A stretch of DNA of 52,415 bases from JBHELG01 sp046263195 (GCA_046263195.1 JBHELG010000055.1:1-52415), one strand, 5' to 3'. Shown: positions 16,685 through 25,825, numbered from the stretch's first letter. The notes: generated by a model from the letters alone, not told the origin. Numbers and translations are program-made.

Positions 16685-17299
16685 ATGCCAATCCTCGCCC
16701 TGGTCCGACACGGTGAGTCGATCTGGAACTTGGAGGACCGCTTCACCGGCTGGGTCGATGTGCCGCTCACGGCCCGAGGTGAGGACGAGGCCCGGCGAGG
16801 GGGCCTGGCCATGCTCAGATCCGATCTGACCTTCGACCTCGCCTACACCTCTGCATTGACCCGCGCCCACCAGACGCTCGACGTCATCCTGGCGGTGACC
16901 GGTTACGACCTGCCCGTCATCCGTGACGAGGCGCTGAACGAACGCCATTACGGCGATCTGCAGGGTCTGAGCAAAGACGCGATGCGCGAGGAGTACAGTG
17001 ACGAGCAGGTGCACCTGTGGCGCCGCTCCTATGACATCCCCCCTCCGAACGGCGAGTCGCTCAAGGACACCTCGGCGCGCACGGTACCGTTCTACGAGCG
17101 CGCGATTCTCCAAGACATCCGGCTCGGAAAGAACGTGCTGGTGGTCGCGCACGGCAACTCGAATCGATCGATCGTCATGATGCTCGACGAGTTGAGCGAA
17201 GACGAGGTCCCCGGACTGGAACTGCCGCTCGGTGTACCCCTCGTCTACGATCTGGAAGAGGACGGTACGGTCCGCGACAAGAGCGTGCTCGAATTGTGA
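16685..17299 (+). CDS. gpmA: 2,3-bisphosphoglycerate-dependent phosphoglycerate mutase
   Basis: 204 residues of the histidine phosphatase superfamily. LVRHGES (catalytic His8), WNLEDRFTGWVDVPLT, TSALTRAHQT, LNERHYGDLQG and VVAHGNSNRSI (second His) are the dPGM motifs. It interconverts 3- and 2-phosphoglycerate in glycolysis. It is about 25-45 residues shorter than E. coli GpmA, as in compact dPGMs that lack part of the C-terminal tail. The stop overlaps the GTG of the next gene, suggesting coupling. Confidence 0.93.
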   Translation: MPILALVRHGESIWNLEDRFTGWVDVPLTARGEDEARRGGLAMLRSDLTFDLAYTSALTRAHQTLDVILAVTGYDLPVIRDEALNERHYGDLQGLSKDAMREEYSDEQVHLWRRSYDIPPPNGESLKDTSARTVPFYERAILQDIRLGKNVLVVAHGNSNRSIVMMLDELSEDEVPGLELPLGVPLVYDLEEDGTVRDKSVLEL

Positions 17300-18612
17300 C
17301 TCCAGGGGGGCGGATGGTGGGGAGGGCTGAGCTCCCCGCTTGGGTTCGTCGCTGTCGTTCGGTTCTTGCGTGTGCGCTCATTATCGTGGCGGCCAGCTTC
17401 GGCGGCGCCGGAACGGTCGCGGCCTGGGAGGACGGACGCCAGCGGCTGGTCACGCGCGTCCAGGAGGCTCCTGGCCTCGTACGCGACGTCTACAGGGTCT
17501 TCGCTGACAGCGGACCGAGTGACGTACAGGTCCTGCGGTTCGGGCTGAACGACCCACGACTCGCGCTCAAGACCGAGGTGGCGAATGGTGTCGTGCCGGG
17601 CAAGGAAACGGTCCCTGATCTGCTCAGGCGGCTCGGGCCTGGCGCGATCGCGGGCGTGAACGCGAGCTTCTCCAGTCCCTCCTGCCAGCCGACCTCCCCC
17701 GAAGGAGATCCCTGCGGCTTGCTCCTGCGCGATGGGCTGCTCGTCTCCGAGAGTGTCGCGAATGGCAGCGTCTGGCAGGGGGCCTTTGCGGTTTTCCCGC
17801 CGCTCACTCGCAGCAGGCAGTGGGCCGTTGGCCGCCCGGGTTTCCACGGCGAGCTGGTGCTGGCAGATGGAAGATCCGTGGGGCTGCATGGCGTGGACCG
17901 CCAACCGCGAACGGGGGAAGTGGTCGCCTTCAACAGCGCCTACGGCGCCACGACCGGCACACCGCCCGGCACGCTCGAGCTCGTGCTGACCGGGCTGAGG
18001 CTCGGCCCTCGAACCGACTCTGTCGCTGTCGTCACGGGCGTGAGTCAAGCCGGTAACTCGAGCATTCCCGTCGGGAGCACGGTCATGGCCGCTGGGAGCG
18101 TGGCTTCTCGGGAGCTCGGCGGCGTCCGCGTGGGAGATCGGCTAGGGGTACGTGTCTTCGCCACCCCTCCCGAGTGGGGGCTGGGCATGCAGGCCGTGGC
18201 GGCGGGCCCGCTCGTTCTGCGCGACGGCGCTCCCACGAGTCCATCGGAGTGGCGCTCGGAGGGATTCGCTGTCCCGCACAACAACGGCCCTCATCCTCGC
18301 ACCGTCATTGGTTTCACCTCCGCCGGTGAGGCGCTGCTCGTCACCGTTGACGGGCGCAGGGCCGCGAGCCGCGGCATGACCACCATCGAGATCGCGCACC
18401 TCCTGCAGCACCTCGGAGCCGTCGATGCCGTGATGATGGACGGGGGAGGATCCACGACCATGGCCGTGCGAGGGGAGACGGTGAACTTCCCCTGCACTGG
18501 GGAAGGCGACTGCGGGAGGGCACGCCCGATCGCGTCAGCTCTTGTCGTGTGGGCGAACGGGCCCGCTGGCCTGTTGCCTGAGCCCATCGATCTGCCCATC
18601 GGCGCCCGCTGA
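17296..18612 (+). CDS. Secreted phosphodiester glycosidase family (NAGPA/DUF2233) protein
   Basis: 438 residues with an N-terminal signal sequence (RRCRSVLACALIIVAASFGGAGTVAAW, cleavage probably after AAW or AWE). The body matches the phosphodiester glycosidase fold: GAIAGVNASFS early, HNNGPHPRTVIGFTSAGEALLVTVDGR in the middle, and the conserved VDAVMMDGGGSTTMAVRG near the end. Relatives remove GlcNAc from phosphodiesters or act on exopolysaccharide; the substrate here is unknown. The GTG start at 17296 overlaps the gpmA stop by four bases; an ATG at 17326 (MVGRAEL) is an alternative. Confidence 0.85.
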   Translation: MTPGGRMVGRAELPAWVRRCRSVLACALIIVAASFGGAGTVAAWEDGRQRLVTRVQEAPGLVRDVYRVFADSGPSDVQVLRFGLNDPRLALKTEVANGVVPGKETVPDLLRRLGPGAIAGVNASFSSPSCQPTSPEGDPCGLLLRDGLLVSESVANGSVWQGAFAVFPPLTRSRQWAVGRPGFHGELVLADGRSVGLHGVDRQPRTGEVVAFNSAYGATTGTPPGTLELVLTGLRLGPRTDSVAVVTGVSQAGNSSIPVGSTVMAAGSVASRELGGVRVGDRLGVRVFATPPEWGLGMQAVAAGPLVLRDGAPTSPSEWRSEGFAVPHNNGPHPRTVIGFTSAGEALLVTVDGRRAASRGMTTIEIAHLLQHLGAVDAVMMDGGGSTTMAVRGETVNFPCTGEGDCGRARPIASALVVWANGPAGLLPEPIDLPIGAR

Positions 18613-18654
18613 CGTCGCCGCTACTCTGAGCACGTCCCGCTCGAGGAGGTACCG

Positions 18655-19452
18655 GTGTCAGGGTCAACCCGCCCTTCTCTGGGTTGGGGTGTCCTCCACC
18701 TCTTCTTCCGTGTCGCCCGCGCCGCCACAGCGGGCCTTCCCGCCTCAGCCGGCAAGGACTTCGCGGACACGTTGCGTCGCCTCGTCGACGACCCGGCACT
18801 CCAGGTTCACGTGTTCGCTGTCGTCGGCCACAAGGCCGACTTCATGATCATGGCGCTGGCCGAGGACCTGAACGTCCTCCGCCGTCTGCAGTCCACCATC
18901 TCGACGTGCGAGCTCGGGACAGCGCTCGAGCTTGCCTGGTCGTACCTCAGCCTCACGGAGACCTCGGAGTACACGCCGACGGGGGCGGAGGAGCGCCAGC
19001 GGCTCGCCGCGAAAGGCGTCGGCGGGGCCGACCTCGAGCGACGTGTCGGGCAGTTCGAGGAGCGGATGGCGACATACAACCGCCACAAGCTCTACCCCGA
19101 GCTGCCGGAGTGGGAAGTCGGCTGCTTCTACCCGATGGCCCACCGGCGGGACGGCGACGACAACTGGTATCGGCTGCCGTTCGAGGAGCGCCGCGCCCTC
19201 ATGCACGAGCATGGTCGTTCGGGACGCGCCTTCACGGGACGGGTCCTCCAGCTTGTCACTGGCTCCACAGGCCTCGACGATTGGGAGTGGGGCGTAACGC
19301 TGTTCGCGCACGACCTTGCAGACATCAAAGAGATCGTGTACCAGCTCCGGTTCGACGAGGCCTCGGCTCGCTACGGGGTGTTCGGCCCCTTCGTGGTCGG
19401 GTTACGCCGAACCCCCGAGGAGCTCACGCGTGAGCTGGGGCTGGACTGGTGA
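18655..19452 (+). CDS. hemQ: Coproheme decarboxylase HemQ (chlorite dismutase family)
   Basis: 265 residues of the Clp/HemQ dimeric alpha-beta barrel family. The C-terminal half is diagnostic: CFYPMAHRRDGDDNWYRLPFEERRALMHEHG, then TGSTGLDDWEWGVTLFAHD, then KEIVYQLRFDEASARYGVFGPFVVG. The Tyr in NWYRL and the heme-proximal His region are present. HemQ makes heme b from coproheme in the coproporphyrin-dependent pathway of Gram-positives. GTG start with GAGGAGG upstream. No other heme gene is adjacent. Confidence 0.92.
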   Translation: MSGSTRPSLGWGVLHLFFRVARAATAGLPASAGKDFADTLRRLVDDPALQVHVFAVVGHKADFMIMALAEDLNVLRRLQSTISTCELGTALELAWSYLSLTETSEYTPTGAEERQRLAAKGVGGADLERRVGQFEERMATYNRHKLYPELPEWEVGCFYPMAHRRDGDDNWYRLPFEERRALMHEHGRSGRAFTGRVLQLVTGSTGLDDWEWGVTLFAHDLADIKEIVYQLRFDEASARYGVFGPFVVGLRRTPEELTRELGLDW

Positions 19453-19543
19453 GTCGAAGGCCCGGTGAACAGACGGCGGAGAGCAGGCCGTCCACAACGG
19501 GCTCGACCGGGCGAACCTGCCCAGCACGTCAACCCCCTGGGCC

Positions 19544-21106
19544 GTGGTGACGGCAGAGCTCCCGGTGGCGCTCGACCTCGAGCCGCTGGTCCACCGCGCC
19601 ACGGGCCTTCTGTGTCGACTCGGTCTTCACGAGGGTGATCGCGTACTCACCCTGCTGCTCAATTCCCCGGACGCGCTCGCACTCGGGCTTGCCTGTCAGC
19701 TTGCGGGTGTGGTCCAGGTGCCTCTCTACCCTGACCTGCCGCCACGGGAAGCAGCAGAGATCGTCGCCGACGCCGCTCCCCACGCGGCCATCATCGGCTC
19801 TGACGTGCCCGCCCACGCCCGCCACCATCTACTCGTCCCGCCCGTGGTCGGGGACAATCCAGGATCCGCTCCTGCTCCAAGGACGATCTCCCCAGGGCGG
19901 CGCCCTCACCTGCTTGACCCGGGTGGACTCGCCCTCGAACGGGCAGTAGCGCCTGCCGCCTCGTGGCCACGCACCCGCCCCATGGCCTACACGTCCGGGA
20001 CGACCGGCCGACGGAAGGGAGTGCACGTCGGTGTGCGGGACGAGGCGTGGGGCCGTGAGGTCGTGCTCGACGAGTATCGTGCCTTCGAGGAGCGGCACGG
20101 CGGCACCCATCTCGTCGTCTCCCCACTCCCCCACTCCGGGCCGTTCCGATTCGCGTTCGTGACCGCCTTCCTTGGCGGTCGGGTAGCCGTGCTGCCGCGT
20201 TTCGACCCCGACCTGTTGCGCGAGACATTGCGGTCGGTGCGGCCCACCTCATTCTTCTGCGTACCGACCCAACTGCATCGCCTGATGTCCCTGCCCGCAA
20301 CGACCCGGGACGACCTCGCCTCGCTCACGTTGCTCGCTCACGCAGGTGCCAGGTGCCCGGCGCGCCTGAAAGAGCGGGTGCTAGAGCTCGCTCCCGAAGG
20401 CTCCGTCTGGGAGTTCTACGGCTCGACCGAAGGTCAGTTCAGCGTCTGCCCGCCAAGGGTGTGGCAGGAGGCGCCTGGCACCGTGGGGCGGGCCCGTCCC
20501 GATCGGCGACTCGAGATCCGCGACGGCCACACCACCCCCTCGGCCTCGTCTGCGACGGATGTGCCGGACACCGGTCGCCCGGCCCCCCGGCCGTCGTCCA
20601 GACGGTCTGGCCGATCTCTGCCCGCCGGCAAGGTCGGAACCGTCTGGGTCCGCGCGCCTGAACACGCCTCTTGGCACTATTGGCGCAACCCCCGGCGCAC
20701 CACAGCGGCTTGGGACGGTGACGCGTTCACCGTTGGCGATCTGGGTCGCCTCGACGAGGAAGGCCGGCTCTTCCTCGAGGGCAGGCCGGGCGACCTCGTC
20801 ATCTCCGGTGGAGTGAACATCTACCCAGCTGAGGTAGAACGGTGGCTCCTCGAGTACCCGGCGGTGGCGGAGGCCGTGGTCTTCGGCGTCCCGGACGAGG
20901 AATGGGGCGAACGCCTGGTCGCGGCGGTGATTCCCCGGCGTGGTTGTCACCTCACGCCAGAGGGTCTACGTGAGCACTGCCGTGAGGGGCTGCACCGGGC
21001 GAAGGTGCCGAAGCAGGTCTTCGTCGTGGACGACTTGCCGCGCACGGTGACGGGAAAGCTCTCGCGTGCAGGACTTGCGCAGGCGCTCGGGCTGCTCACA
21101 GGATGA
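19544..21106 (+). CDS. AMP-forming acyl-CoA synthetase/ligase-like protein, short N-terminus
   Basis: 520 residues of the ANL superfamily: P-loop-like MAYTSGTTGRRKGVH, then VPTQLHRLM, WEFYGSTEGQF (A5), the hinge VGDLGRLDEEGRLFLEGRPGDLVISGGVNIYPAEVE and the catalytic Lys in RTVTGKLSR. It should adenylate a carboxylate and transfer it to CoA or a carrier. Two oddities: the first possible start (GTG 19544) omits about 30-40 residues of the usual N-terminus, and a low-complexity Ser/Pro/Arg insertion (about 330-365) interrupts the region after A5. The substrate is unknown. Confidence 0.85.
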   Translation: MVTAELPVALDLEPLVHRATGLLCRLGLHEGDRVLTLLLNSPDALALGLACQLAGVVQVPLYPDLPPREAAEIVADAAPHAAIIGSDVPAHARHHLLVPPVVGDNPGSAPAPRTISPGRRPHLLDPGGLALERAVAPAASWPRTRPMAYTSGTTGRRKGVHVGVRDEAWGREVVLDEYRAFEERHGGTHLVVSPLPHSGPFRFAFVTAFLGGRVAVLPRFDPDLLRETLRSVRPTSFFCVPTQLHRLMSLPATTRDDLASLTLLAHAGARCPARLKERVLELAPEGSVWEFYGSTEGQFSVCPPRVWQEAPGTVGRARPDRRLEIRDGHTTPSASSATDVPDTGRPAPRPSSRRSGRSLPAGKVGTVWVRAPEHASWHYWRNPRRTTAAWDGDAFTVGDLGRLDEEGRLFLEGRPGDLVISGGVNIYPAEVERWLLEYPAVAEAVVFGVPDEEWGERLVAAVIPRRGCHLTPEGLREHCREGLHRAKVPKQVFVVDDLPRTVTGKLSRAGLAQALGLLTG

Positions 21107-21315
21107 CCGTCCTCGTGGCATGTCGCGAAGGACAGGGTCCGTGAGATCCAGGCGATCACTCGATTTCCGCCGCGCGATGGCGGCTGCGGGCGATCCAGAC
21201 GATAGGCCGTTTTCCGGGCACTTGGCTCTGGTCGCGGCAGTGTTCGAGAGTAGATGATCTCCCCATCGGGGCGCTGCTCGGTCCCACAGATGCCGGGAGT
21301 CCGGGAGGTTTGTTG

Positions 21316-21987
21316 GTGCGACGCACACGCATAGCGCTGTTGCCTGCCTTGCTGGTCATATTCACCCTCCTCGGAGGAGGCATGGCCCAGGCGAACCACT
21401 GGTGGAACGGCTACAAGTGGGCCACGAGGGACGGGGTCGTGGACCTCTACGCCGACCTCTCCCACGTGAGGGGGGAATGGGCTCGAGTGGCCCTACCGGT
21501 TGTCGGAGACTGGGACAGGTCCCCGCGGATCGCCCTCGACACCTTCCAAGCGGGCAAGCAGGGCGCGGTGACCGTTGAGAGCGGCAACTTCGGCGCCTCC
21601 GGTTGGCTCGGCGTCGCGATTGTGAGGCTGGACTCGAGACAGCGCATCGTGGGCGGCCGGGTGCGTCTGAACGAGTGGTACTGGGCGACGGGGCGCGTTC
21701 AGGGGCTGGCTGCCCGACGGCACGTGCTGTGCCAGGAGTTCGGTCACGTCCTCGGTCTCGACCATCAGCTGGCCCAGTCCTGCATGAACGACCACCCGAC
21801 GGCACTCGGGGACTGGGTCACTCCGAGCCTGCACGACTACGAGCAGCTCGAGTACATCTACAGCCGGGTGGACGGCTACGACAGCGGCACACTTGCCGCC
21901 AGCTCTGCCGCGGCCAGCCCAGCGAGGGCCGGCATCTGGCGAGTCGTGCACGCCTTCCCGGCTCCGGACGGCAGAGCAGGCCACTAG
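21316..21987 (+). CDS. Secreted metzincin-like protein with altered zinc motif
   Basis: 223 residues starting at GTG 21316, 7 bases after GGGAGG. A signal peptide (LLPALLVIFTLLGGGMAQA) precedes a mature domain containing LCQEFGHVLGLDHQ. This aligns with the metzincin motif HExxHxxGxxH, but the first His is Gln. A possible Met-turn, SCMND, lies 8 residues downstream. Matrixin/snapalysin-like folds use this layout; with Gln in the first position the zinc site would be weakened, so the protein may be an inactive or unusual peptidase. The last 35 residues are Ala/Ser-rich. Confidence 0.7.
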   Translation: MRRTRIALLPALLVIFTLLGGGMAQANHWWNGYKWATRDGVVDLYADLSHVRGEWARVALPVVGDWDRSPRIALDTFQAGKQGAVTVESGNFGASGWLGVAIVRLDSRQRIVGGRVRLNEWYWATGRVQGLAARRHVLCQEFGHVLGLDHQLAQSCMNDHPTALGDWVTPSLHDYEQLEYIYSRVDGYDSGTLAASSAAASPARAGIWRVVHAFPAPDGRAGH

Positions 21988-22030
21988 TCGATCGTTTCGG
22001 GTGCTGCTGTCGGACGTCCGAGGTTGGTCG

Positions 22031-23050
22031 TCATCCTCGCCGACGACTGTCGTGGTCCGTGAGGTGCTCTCGCATCGCCATGACGTCGGCTTCGGCACCG
22101 AGGATGACGAGCACGTCGCCGGGGTTGAGGACCGACTCCGCGGTCGGGTGTGATTCGGTCACCGACGTTCCTGCTCGACGCACCGCCAGCACCGTGCACC
22201 CGTAGTGCTCGCGGATCGCAGCCTCCCTCAGCGTTGTTCCCTCCAGAGGCCCACCAGCAACGATCGGCACTTCCTCCAGGGTGTACTCGATACCGCCCGG
22301 ACCGAGGCCGTCGAGGAAATCGGCGACTACGGGCCGGGTGAGGATCTGGGCGATGCGCCGCCCGCCGATCGTCGTGGGGGCGATCACGCGGTCGGCGCCG
22401 GCCCGGCGCAGCTTCGCCTCGTTCTCGTCGGCCTTCGTACGTCCGATAACCGTCAGATCCGGCCGGAGACCCTTCGCCGTGAGCGTGACGAGGACGTTGT
22501 CGGCATCGGTGTTGACCGCTGCCACAAGCGCTCTTGCGCGCAGCAGGCCGGCCTCTTGCAGGACATGCTCCGCGGTCGCGTCCCCGAGGACCGCGAGCTG
22601 GCCGGCGTCCGTGAGCTCACTCACCTTGCCTTCATCGTCGTCAACGACCACGAACGGGACGCCTTCGCGAGCCAGCTCCTCCACGAGGTGGCGCCCCACC
22701 CTGCCGTAGCCGCAGACGATGATGTGTCCTTCGAGCGCCTTGATCCTGCGCTCCATGCGCCGCCTTTCGATGGCCCGCCGAAAGTGGCCTTCGATAAAGA
22801 ACTCCGCCGCGCTGAGTGCCGCGTAGGTGGCGCTCACCACCCCCGCCACAATAAGGCCGATCGTGAAGCCTTTGCCGGCGGGTCCGAGGTCGGCAACCTC
22901 ACGGAACCCAACGGTCGTGACGGTGATGATGGTCATATACAGCGCGTCGAGAGGGCTGAGCCCCTCCAGCACCTGGTAGCCAACGAAGCCGACGAGGAGC
23001 ACGAGGCCGTAGACGGTGAGGGCGATCCGTGCGCGCCGGGCAGGAGTCAC
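22031..23050 (-). CDS. Potassium channel with TrkA/RCK regulatory domains
   Basis: 339 residues: two TM helices (about 8-28 and 62-90) around a pore loop with the selectivity filter TVGF, then a Rossmann RCK domain (IIVCGYGRVGRHLVEEL, about 115-230) and a TrkA-C domain (about 240-335, ending LVILGAEADVMAMREHL). The layout is that of MthK/Kch-type ligand-gated K+ channels. The filter sequence TVGF rather than TVGYG is common in bacterial homologues. It reads away from the repeat array at 23.17-23.37 kb, which occupies its upstream region. Confidence 0.9.
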   Translation of the reverse strand: MTPARRARIALTVYGLVLLVGFVGYQVLEGLSPLDALYMTIITVTTVGFREVADLGPAGKGFTIGLIVAGVVSATYAALSAAEFFIEGHFRRAIERRRMERRIKALEGHIIVCGYGRVGRHLVEELAREGVPFVVVDDDEGKVSELTDAGQLAVLGDATAEHVLQEAGLLRARALVAAVNTDADNVLVTLTAKGLRPDLTVIGRTKADENEAKLRRAGADRVIAPTTIGGRRIAQILTRPVVADFLDGLGPGGIEYTLEEVPIVAGGPLEGTTLREAAIREHYGCTVLAVRRAGTSVTESHPTAESVLNPGDVLVILGAEADVMAMREHLTDHDSRRRG

Positions 23051-23170
23051 CTGTCACCTCCCTCGCGTGTTCCGACGATGTTGCCAGACCGCGCAATTCC
23101 ACGCGCAGTGCGCACGAGGACTAGGGAGGGGGCCGAAGGCGGGAGGGACTCATCAAGCAGAGCCGGAGGA

Positions 23171-23367
23171 GCGGTCTTGGGCCTGTCTGTCGGCAAGAGG
23201 TCGTAGTAGCGGTCTTGGGCCTGTCTGTCGGCAAGAGGTCGTAGTAGCGGTCTTGGGCCTGTCGGACAGCGACGGAGGCGGGAACGCCTGATTGTCGGGA
23301 AGAGGTCGTAGTAGCGGTCTTGGGCCTGTCTGTCGGCAAGAGGTCGTAGTAGCGGTCTTGGGCCTGT
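23171..23367. repeat. Tandem intergenic repeat array (38-bp and 67-bp units)
   Basis: A 38-bp unit starting GCGGTCTTGGGCCTGTC occurs at 23171-23208, 23209-23246 and 23314-23351. A longer 67-bp version lies at 23247-23313 and a truncated copy starts at 23352 and runs into the nucS stop codon. The 38-bp units are essentially identical. The long unit holds an extra GGAGGCGGGAACGCC-like stretch that also occurs just left of the array. Reading frames through the array encode only repetitive peptides and are not considered genes. Related units occur at 25685-25825. Confidence 0.85.
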
Positions 23368-24026
23368 CAGAAGAGGCGCAGCTCGCCGTTGTCCTCACCG
23401 CGCAGTTCGTCGAAGTCCACTTCGACGCAGGAGATGTCCCGGGAGGCCGCAAGTACACGGGCCTGAGGCGTCACCCGCGTGGCGACGAGAATGCCTCGTA
23501 CCGGGGCGAGCCAAGGATCGCGTTGAAGACGTCCGAGGTAGCGGGTGAGCTGCTCCACCCCCGCGATTTCGCCGATGCGCTTGACTTCGATCGCAACCGT
23601 CTGCCCCGAGACGTCCCTGCAGAGCAAGTCCACCGGCCCGAGGTCGGTGAGGAACTCGCGCCGGACGAGCGTGAGGCCCTCCTCGAGGCGTCCGGGGTGT
23701 GCCGCGAGCAGCTCCTGCAGCTCACGTTCCACTCCGTCCAGGGACAGTCCCCGGTCGGTGTCGAGCTCGACGCTACGGTCTTCCAGGATCTCGTCGAACT
23801 CGATGAGGAGCCGCTCCCCCTTCGCGTTCGTCACGATCCACCGACCGGGCTCCTCGCGCAGCGAGTTCGGGGCGTTCATCCAGTTCAACGGCTTGTATGC
23901 CCCCACGTCGGCGTGGATCGCAACGCAGCCGTCAGCTTTCACCATCACGAGGCGCGTCGCCGGCGCGAGCGTCGAAGACAACCGGCCCTCATAGCGGGCG
24001 CTGCAGCGGGCCACAACGAGACGCAT
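23367..24026 (-). CDS. nucS: Mismatch-specific endonuclease NucS/EndoMS
   Basis: 219 residues starting MRLVVARCSARYEGRLSS, with KADGCVAIHADVGAYKPLNWM in the N-terminal DNA-binding domain. The RecB-like nuclease core reads GPVDLLCRD...TVAIEVKR, giving the Asp and the ExK catalytic residues. The C-terminal ELRLF fits the clamp-binding tail through which the sliding clamp activates NucS. It replaces MutS/MutL mismatch repair in most actinobacteria. The start was chosen to match the family N-terminus; an in-frame extension upstream is not conserved-looking. Confidence 0.95.
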   Translation of the reverse strand: MRLVVARCSARYEGRLSSTLAPATRLVMVKADGCVAIHADVGAYKPLNWMNAPNSLREEPGRWIVTNAKGERLLIEFDEILEDRSVELDTDRGLSLDGVERELQELLAAHPGRLEEGLTLVRREFLTDLGPVDLLCRDVSGQTVAIEVKRIGEIAGVEQLTRYLGRLQRDPWLAPVRGILVATRVTPQARVLAASRDISCVEVDFDELRGEDNGELRLF

Positions 24027-24411
24027 GGGCGCACCGTAGCGGCCGTCGACTCCGCTGCTCCACTCAGCAGCCCGGCCAGGGTCGACATAGGCATGGGAGG
24101 TGCGGTTGCGAGCGAGGAAGGAGGCGAGAGCTGTGCACGAGCGTGGCAAGGGTGCACGAAGATCGGGCAAGCGGGACAAGATCGTATTCGTTGGGCAGAA
24201 ACCGCCTCTATGAGCTACTTACTTCTTCATTGCTATGCGACGGCCACGCCTGACCGTGATACCGTCATCGCCTGCAGGGACCCTCGGCGTCGGCGTGGGC
24301 TGGCGGGGCCCGCCCGGAGGTCTCGGTGACGGGGGGCCAAGCCAGCCTGGCGCGGTTGATGCTCCGGTCAGGGCCGGGACGCTCCCTGTGCGCGCACGGC
24401 CGCTTGTCCCG

Positions 24412-25626
24412 ATGCGTGCCCGGTACCAAAGGAGCGCGGGCGAGGTGGAGCAGGTCGACGCGATCGAGCTCGTAGGGCGCAAGCCAGAGCTCGGAGAGCT
24501 GTTCGAACGGGGTCGCGGTCGCGGCTACGTCCTGCTGTCAGAGCTCCACGAGTACTACGACCCCCTTAACGATGACCCCGACTGGGTGAACCACGCCGCC
24601 CGAATCGCGGAGGAGCTCGGGCTGGAGGTCATAGATGACCTGGCGGGTGAGGGGGAGCGTCCGGCTGCAGACCTCATCAGCTCCTCGACAGACCCGGTCC
24701 GCCACTACCTCAACGCCATCGGCAAGACCCCCCTGCTCAGTGCCGAGGAAGAGGTCGATCTGGCGAAGCGGGACCAGGCCGGTCAGGCAGCGCGAGTGAT
24801 GTTGAACGACGGCATGCGCCTGCCGCCTCCGAAGAGAGCCAAGCTGCGTCAGATCGATTTCGCCGGCCGCCGCGCCCAGGATCACATGGTGCGCGCGAAC
24901 CTGCGGCTCGTCGTGTCAGTCGCACGACGCTACCGCGGCCGCGGACTTGACCTGCTGGACCTGATCCAAGAGGGCAACCTGGGCCTCATGCGTGCAGTCG
25001 AGAAGTTCGACCACACGAAGGGCTACAAGTTCTCGACCTACGCCACGTGGTGGATCCGTCAGGCCCTGACACGAGGACTTGCCGACAAGTCCCGGGTACT
25101 GCGCCTGCCGGTCCACGTCCACGAGACCCTCGGCAAGATGCGCTGGGCCGAATTGGATCTCGTCCAGCAGCTCGGGCGTGAACCCACTGAGCTCGAGCTC
25201 GCCGACGCGATGGACATGACGATCGATCGTCTTCGTGACATCCGCACGGCCGCCCGAGATCTGCTCTCGCTCGACACTCCCGTAGGGGAGGACGGGGACA
25301 CGACCATGGGCCACCTGGTCGCCGACGAGGAGGCGATCGACCCGGAGGGCGCGGCCGCGTTCACGCTCACGAAGGACCTCGTCCAGGATGTGCTCGCGAC
25401 GCTGAACGAGCGTGAGCGGGGCGTCGTCATGCTTCGCTTCGGTCTCCTCGACGGCGAGTGCCGCACCTTGGAGGAGGTCGGCGCTCAATACGGCGTCACA
25501 CGCGAGCGCATCCGCCAGATCGAGGCGAAGACACTGACGAAGCTTCGCCACCCCTCCCGGTCAGACCGGCTGCGCGGCCTCCTCGAGACCGCCTCGGGTA
25601 CGGGAAAGACCGCCGGCCTCATCTGA
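24412..25626 (+). CDS. RNA polymerase sigma-70 factor, group 1/2 (RpoD-like)
   Basis: 404 residues from ATG 24412. Region 1.2 is TDPVRHYLNAIGKTPLLSAEEE; region 2 includes DLIQEGNLGLMRAVEKFD and YKFSTYATWWIRQAL (2.3-2.4); region 3 lies around VHVHETLGKM and ELELADAM; region 4.2 is TLEEVGAQYGVTRERIRQIEAKTL. All four core regions are intact, so it is a primary or primary-like sigma factor. The acidic N-terminus (ELVGRKPELGELFERGRGRG) resembles region 1.1. The frame remains open back to ATG 24235, which would add 59 Pro/Gly/Arg-rich residues; GTG 24445 is also possible. Confidence 0.92.
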   Translation: MRARYQRSAGEVEQVDAIELVGRKPELGELFERGRGRGYVLLSELHEYYDPLNDDPDWVNHAARIAEELGLEVIDDLAGEGERPAADLISSSTDPVRHYLNAIGKTPLLSAEEEVDLAKRDQAGQAARVMLNDGMRLPPPKRAKLRQIDFAGRRAQDHMVRANLRLVVSVARRYRGRGLDLLDLIQEGNLGLMRAVEKFDHTKGYKFSTYATWWIRQALTRGLADKSRVLRLPVHVHETLGKMRWAELDLVQQLGREPTELELADAMDMTIDRLRDIRTAARDLLSLDTPVGEDGDTTMGHLVADEEAIDPEGAAAFTLTKDLVQDVLATLNERERGVVMLRFGLLDGECRTLEEVGAQYGVTRERIRQIEAKTLTKLRHPSRSDRLRGLLETASGTGKTAGLI

Positions 25627-25684
25627 CATACGTGCGCCCGATCTCGCCCCGTGGAGACCGGAGCCTCAGTCCGAGTTTTCCACT

Positions 25685-25825
25685 GAGGCGGAGGCGCGTG
25701 GGTACTCATTTGGGGAGAGGTCGTAGTCGCGTCTCGGCCTGCACGGCTGAGGAGGAGGCGCGTGGGAGCTCACTTGGGGAGAGGTCGTAGTCACGGTCTT
25801 GGGCCTGACAGTCCGAGGCGAAGGC
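25685..25825. repeat. Second copy of the intergenic repeat family, about 65-bp units
   Basis: Two tandem units of about 64-65 bp (from 25685 and from 25749) share GGAGGCGCGTGGG and GGGGAGAGGTCGTAGTC; a third partial unit follows. The second unit contains ACGGTCTTGGGCCTG, the core of the 23.17-kb array. The block fills the gap between the sigma factor gene and ychF, ending 25 bases before the ychF start. No gene is seen in it. Confidence 0.75.

Noticed and set aside
22205..23206. Long plus-strand frame opposite the K+ channel
   Set aside because: It is the antisense shadow of a clear TrkA-domain channel gene and has no recognisable domain.
23171..23367. Repeat array as a CRISPR or as a repeat-rich protein gene
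   Set aside because: Units are contiguous with no variable spacers, and the open frames exist in several phases because the 38-bp unit is free of stops; the peptides have no protein-like composition.
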